Shown: piece by piece, positions 42,353-44,513 of the stretch
How the letters are laid out: every line of letters begins with the position of its first letter
How positions within the stretch are numbered: the stretch's first letter is position 1
Virus record (IMG/VR): IMGVR_UViG_3300025889_000214
Location: 1-44,513 of that record
Length of the DNA: 44,513 bases
DNA from: a virus
Strand: one strand, 5' to 3'
Program-made: the position numbers and the translations under genes
The notes under the pieces: generated by a model
The model's input: the letters and a program-made list of their open reading frames with translations, nothing else
Databases searched by the model: none
Told to the model about the DNA's origin: nothing

Positions 42353-43632
42353 TAAATAACCTCTTTCAAAACCCAAGTTTTATGATTTTTTCTATTTTCC
42401 CAAGAGCCGTGCTTTTCAACTGTTTTGTCAATCAGATCAACCCACGTTTCACAGAACTTTTCGTAGTTGTAGTTTTCTTGAACGTGTTCCATTCCCATTT
42501 GAGACATTGCTTCAAATTCAGGATCTTTGTTTTTCCAAAGCTGATACATATCATCCAAAGCATTGACAATATCTTCTTGATTTAGTCGATCTTCGTAAAT
42601 AAAAGGAACCGGCTGTGAGCCAATAACCGACTTCGAACAGGGAAACAAGCCAATTCCAAACCAATCTGCACCGTTTGTCACTTGCTCTTGAAGTCCGCCG
42701 GTCATATTCACAATGATTGGCGTTCCACAAGAAAGAGATTCCAAAGTAGCCAATCCAAATCCTTCTGCATCTGAAATGTTCACTGTGCAATCAACTGCAT
42801 TGTACACTTTTCCAAGAGTTGGAATGTCCAACTTTGTTGTTGAGAAGATTACTTCCCCGTTGATAAGTCCCAGTTCGTGAATGATTGCTTCAAGATCTTG
42901 ACCGTGTGGGTCTTTTGGCTCAGTGTGCATCATCAGGATTGCTTTATCATGGCCTACTTTATCCAAGAATTCTTTAAAACACCAAAGAAGATATCCAGAT
43001 TGTTTTCTTCTAGCGTTTCTGTTGTTCCAGAAAAAGACCATTTTTTCATTTCCTTCTTTATCAAGAAGGTTATCTTTGAAGATCTTTTTTCTGTGTTCTT
43101 TGATTTCAGCCTCTGGGAGCTTTTTGAAAGCTGTAGAATCTACTGCGTGTGGAATGTAATGACATTCAACATCAGAAAGAGTCCTTACAATATCGTCTGT
43201 GACCTTTGAAATCGTAGCAACAACATCATTTGAATCATAATACTTCTTATTGTATTTTGGATAAGGGTAGTTGTCCCAGACGTGGTAGTAAACCATCGGC
43301 ATAAGTGGTCTGATTTCGTTTTCAATTTCCCACAACCAACCATAAAACCTAGGATCTGTCATAAACCAAAGAAGATCAGGTTTTTCATTTCTGATGATCG
43401 ATCTAATTGAATCTTGATCTCCATATCCATCAACAGGATAAATAATAAGATCTTCTCCCCATTCTTCTGTTTTTTGAGGAGTATAGTTGTCGTGTTTAAT
43501 AGCTCCTGCTAAAGATCTGATCTCATATCTACCAGTCTTAAGAAGAGCTTCAATAACATATTTTGTTTGAGTTCCTACTCCAGAAGGAGAATAAGGATGA
43601 TCAGAAATGGTTAAGATCTTTGTTTTCTTCAT
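42352..43632 (-). CDS. Glycosyltransferase family 4
   Basis: A retaining GT-B glycosyltransferase of 426 residues. The N-terminus ILTISDHPYSPSGVGTQTKY (about 6-25) with its Gly-rich SGVGTQ loop, and the C-terminal donor motif DAEGFGLATLESLSCGTP near 288-304, with Glu290 and Glu298 as E-x7-E, are clear GT4 features. RNARRKQSGYLLW near 205-217 is the usual phosphate-binding Arg/Lys segment. Closely similar ISDHP...SGVGTQ proteins are, to my recollection, frequent in marine T4-like phages. Substrates unknown; it may decorate virion proteins, modified DNA bases or host surface glycans. It is the first gene of the leftward series and its ATG has AAGG 7 bases upstream. It ends by overlapping the two-domain transferase start by one base. 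Confidence 0.87.
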   Translation of the reverse strand: MKKTKILTISDHPYSPSGVGTQTKYVIEALLKTGRYEIRSLAGAIKHDNYTPQKTEEWGEDLIIYPVDGYGDQDSIRSIIRNEKPDLLWFMTDPRFYGWLWEIENEIRPLMPMVYYHVWDNYPYPKYNKKYYDSNDVVATISKVTDDIVRTLSDVECHYIPHAVDSTAFKKLPEAEIKEHRKKIFKDNLLDKEGNEKMVFFWNNRNARRKQSGYLLWCFKEFLDKVGHDKAILMMHTEPKDPHGQDLEAIIHELGLINGEVIFSTTKLDIPTLGKVYNAVDCTVNISDAEGFGLATLESLSCGTPIIVNMTGGLQEQVTNGADWFGIGLFPCSKSVIGSQPVPFIYEDRLNQEDIVNALDDMYQLWKNKDPEFEAMSQMGMEHVQENYNYEKFCETWVDLIDKTVEKHGSWENRKNHKTWVLKEVI

Positions 43633-43655
43633 ATTAAAACCTTATTTGAAATATT

Positions 43656-43663
43656 AATTTATA
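43656..43663 (-). promoter_or_regulatory. Candidate late promoter box TATAAATT
   Basis: TATAAATT on the minus strand, 23 bases before the first glycosyltransferase ATG. It differs from T4's TATAAATA at the last base. If used, transcription would start near 43650 and keep the AAGG Shine-Dalgarno. It lies downstream of the sigma-70-like promoter at 43699-43727, so the leftward genes could be read both early and late. Confidence 0.35.
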
Positions 43664-43677
43664 GCTTAAAAAGAATA
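43663..43677 (+). repeat. 15-bp direct repeat, copy 1
   Basis: AGCTTAAAAAGAATA, identical to 43797-43811 and in the same orientation, 134 bp apart. This copy is in the leader of the leftward transcript. Possible operator. Confidence 0.7.
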
Positions 43678-43686
43678 TTTTTTAAA

Positions 43687-43696
43687 TTCTTAAGAA
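43687..43696. promoter_or_regulatory. TTCTTAAGAA palindrome at predicted leftward start site
   Basis: A perfect 10-bp palindrome spanning the predicted leftward transcription start near 43692. A dimeric regulator binding here would block that promoter; no regulator is proven. In such AT-rich DNA a 10-bp palindrome could be chance. Confidence 0.35.
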
Positions 43697-43698
43697 AG

Positions 43699-43727
43699 AT
43701 TATAACATACATTTTTATATTTTTTAA
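43699..43727 (-). promoter_or_regulatory. Sigma-70-like leftward promoter for the glycosyltransferase genes
   Basis: On the minus strand TTAAAA (43727-43722), 17-base spacer, TATAAT (43704-43699), with TG two bases further upstream (ATGTTATAAT). The layout is the same as the promoter before ruvC. The 193-base region 43633-43825 holds this promoter, the rightward promoter, the direct repeats and a palindrome, and no gene. Confidence 0.65.
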
Positions 43728-43761
43728 CCTAATTTGAAAAATAATTTAATTTATTTTTTTA

Positions 43762-43790
43762 TTGAAATAATAAGATCTTTATGTTATACT
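43762..43790 (+). promoter_or_regulatory. Sigma-70-like rightward promoter
   Basis: TTGAAA (43762-43767), 17-base spacer, TATACT (43785-43790), each matching consensus at five of six positions, preceded by a very AT-rich UP-like stretch. Predicted start near 43797, leaving a 29-base leader with AAAGGAAA before the ATG at 43826. It also rules out the in-frame ATG at 43781, which lies between the two boxes. Confidence 0.8.
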
Positions 43791-43796
43791 GTTTAA

Positions 43797-43811
43797 AGCT
43801 TAAAAAGAATA
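43797..43811 (+). repeat. 15-bp direct repeat, copy 2
   Basis: AGCTTAAAAAGAATA, identical to 43663-43677. It begins at the predicted rightward transcription start, a typical place for a repressor site. Confidence 0.7.
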
Positions 43812-43825
43812 AAGGAAATATCATT

Positions 43826-44182
43826 ATGGATTACTGGGAAGATTTTAAAAAACTTAAGTCAAAAAGTCCTTATAAGTCTTATTCTATCATAAATGAATTA
43901 AAAAATCAAGGAAAAATAGATAATAATTTTCTTTCTAAGATAGATCAAATAACATTAGAAGATCTTATAGCAATAAAGTTGGAGTCAGCTACAAAAGCAG
44001 CAGGAGGAAAGTTGTATGGTATGAGAATTTTCTACAATATTGATAGAATAATAAAGGAATCTGTACTGAAAACAGCCATTTCAGCCGGAAAAGACCTAAG
44101 AAATGCAGCTTCTTTCTTAGGTATACCACCAGATAGGCTTGGAGAACTTTTAGGTAAATTCAATTTAAAACAAGGAAAGTGA
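43826..44182 (+). CDS. Small protein with Fis-like HTH C-terminus, probable regulator
   Basis: The only plus-strand gene, 118 residues. The C-terminal AASFLGIPPDRLGELLGKFN (about residues 92-111) matches the A-x-x-L-G-I-x-x-x-x-L-x-x-x-L-x-x-F pattern of Fis/NtrC-type HTH domains; the turn has Pro-Pro where Ser/Thr-Arg is common. The middle (TLEDLIAIKLESATKAAGGKLYG, in two parts, about 46-70) is helical. The start is the ATG at 43826 with AAAGGAAA upstream; the longer in-frame start at 43781 is inside the promoter. It has its own sigma-70-like promoter, so it is probably expressed early. It may regulate the divergent control region that it borders, but that is inference. It ends directly against the stop of the converging protease gene. 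Short proteins of this style are, as I recall, widespread in marine phages. Confidence 0.75.
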   Translation: MDYWEDFKKLKSKSPYKSYSIINELKNQGKIDNNFLSKIDQITLEDLIAIKLESATKAAGGKLYGMRIFYNIDRIIKESVLKTAISAGKDLRNAASFLGIPPDRLGELLGKFNLKQGK

Positions 44183-44513
44183 TTATTTGTACATAGCAGA
44201 ACGAATAGCAGAAAGAGGCACACCAAAGCTGATATGATGAAATTTTCTATGTACAGAAGAAACAATACCGATCACCTCTCCACATTTATTTAAAATTGGA
44301 GATCCAGAAGAGCCACCAATCACTGGGATTGTATAAACCGCCATCAAAGACTTATATCCTTTGATAGGTATTATCTTTTTACCCAGATAACGACCTTCAT
44401 ATAACCCTAGAACGTTCCCTGAGAAGAAACCTAGGGGTGAGGCTGTATTATAAACTTTCTCGCCTTTTTGGGGCATTTCCGTGGCGATCCTGTAAGTTGG
44501 AAGATCTTTCACT
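44183..44513 (-). CDS. Trypsin-like serine protease, 5' part outside window
   Basis: The C-terminal 110 residues of a trypsin/HtrA-like peptidase. PVIGGSSGSPILNKCGEVIG (residues about 62-81 of the visible part) carries the catalytic Ser of a G-x-S-G-S/G-P motif, followed by IGIVSS and HHISFGVPLSAI, the usual last strands of this fold (substrate-binding region). The catalytic His and Asp would lie upstream, beyond the window. The frame is open to the edge; a GTG at 44512 is unlikely to be the real start because it would remove the His/Asp half. It converges with the HTH gene, their stop codons being adjacent with no spacer. Possible roles are processing of virion proteins or attack on host proteins; neither is shown by sequence. 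Confidence 0.85.
   Translation of the reverse strand, partial: VKDLPTYRIATEMPQKGEKVYNTASPLGFFSGNVLGLYEGRYLGKKIIPIKGYKSLMAVYTIPVIGGSSGSPILNKCGEVIGIVSSVHRKFHHISFGVPLSAIRSAMYK

Noticed and set aside
43781-43825. Upstream ATG adding 15 residues to the plus-strand HTH protein
   Set aside because: The ATG lies between the -35 and -10 boxes of the promoter, upstream of the predicted transcript start, and has no Shine-Dalgarno.
1-44513. tRNA genes, CRISPR arrays, insertion sequences, integrase or attachment sites
   Set aside because: Gaps between genes are almost all below 50 bases, no spaced repeat array or cloverleaf was recognised, and no transposase or recombinase motif was seen. A dedicated scan was not possible.

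Overview
The window looks like part of the genome of a large, AT-rich tailed phage with a contractile (myovirus-type, distantly T4-like) tail, probably marine. This rests on a tightly packed one-strand array of virion genes containing recognisable gp25-like and gp6/J-like baseplate wedge proteins, a probable gp55-like late sigma factor, a DnaG-type primase and a RuvC-like resolvase. Shine-Dalgarno sites (AGGAG/GGAGG) and sigma-70-like -35/-10 boxes are plain, so the host is probably not a Bacteroidetes; its identity cannot be read from the sequence. No tRNA, CRISPR array, insertion sequence or integrase was seen.

Layout. Almost everything is transcribed right to left (minus strand). In transcription order from the right: a partial trypsin-like serine protease at the right edge; one plus-strand gene with a Fis-like HTH tail (43826-44182) under a good sigma-70 promoter; a 193-bp divergent control region; two glycosyltransferase genes (43632-40346); a strikingly AT-rich cassette of five sugar/surface-modification genes (40353-35881) encoding a small GT-A glycosyltransferase, an FAD oxidoreductase, an SDR epimerase/reductase, a TIM-barrel sugar isomerase/epimerase and a DUF4214-like/glycosyltransferase protein; five small genes including an FmdB-like zinc ribbon, a membrane protein and the sigma factor (35836-34049); then the tail/baseplate module (34036-3561); and finally RuvC, a small protein, primase, a small membrane protein and a truncated 377+ residue protein at the left edge.

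The tail module is about 30 kb of continuous coding sequence. It starts with a spike-associated NlpC/P60-like hydrolase and a hub/spike protein, followed by a 1863-residue protein, gp25, gp6/J, and then a 521-residue protein, a 2818-residue LamG-containing giant, and six further structural proteins that include an evident paralogous pair and a second pair sharing an N-terminal motif. Stops and starts overlap by 1-8 bases at most junctions, so translational coupling is likely.

Expression. Sigma-70-type promoters lie before RuvC, before the primase (an exact TTGACA-17-TATAAT) and in both directions from the 43.6-43.8 kb control region. This suggests the replication genes can be read early by host polymerase from inside or after a block of late genes. 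A TATAAATA box and a TATAAATT box are candidate targets of the phage's own sigma factor.

The least ordinary parts are the AT-rich sugar cassette, with a non-canonical SDR catalytic motif, a Cys/His-rich insertion and two perfect intragenic hairpins, and the repeat-bearing divergent promoter region. All functions are read from motifs by eye; no database search was run.
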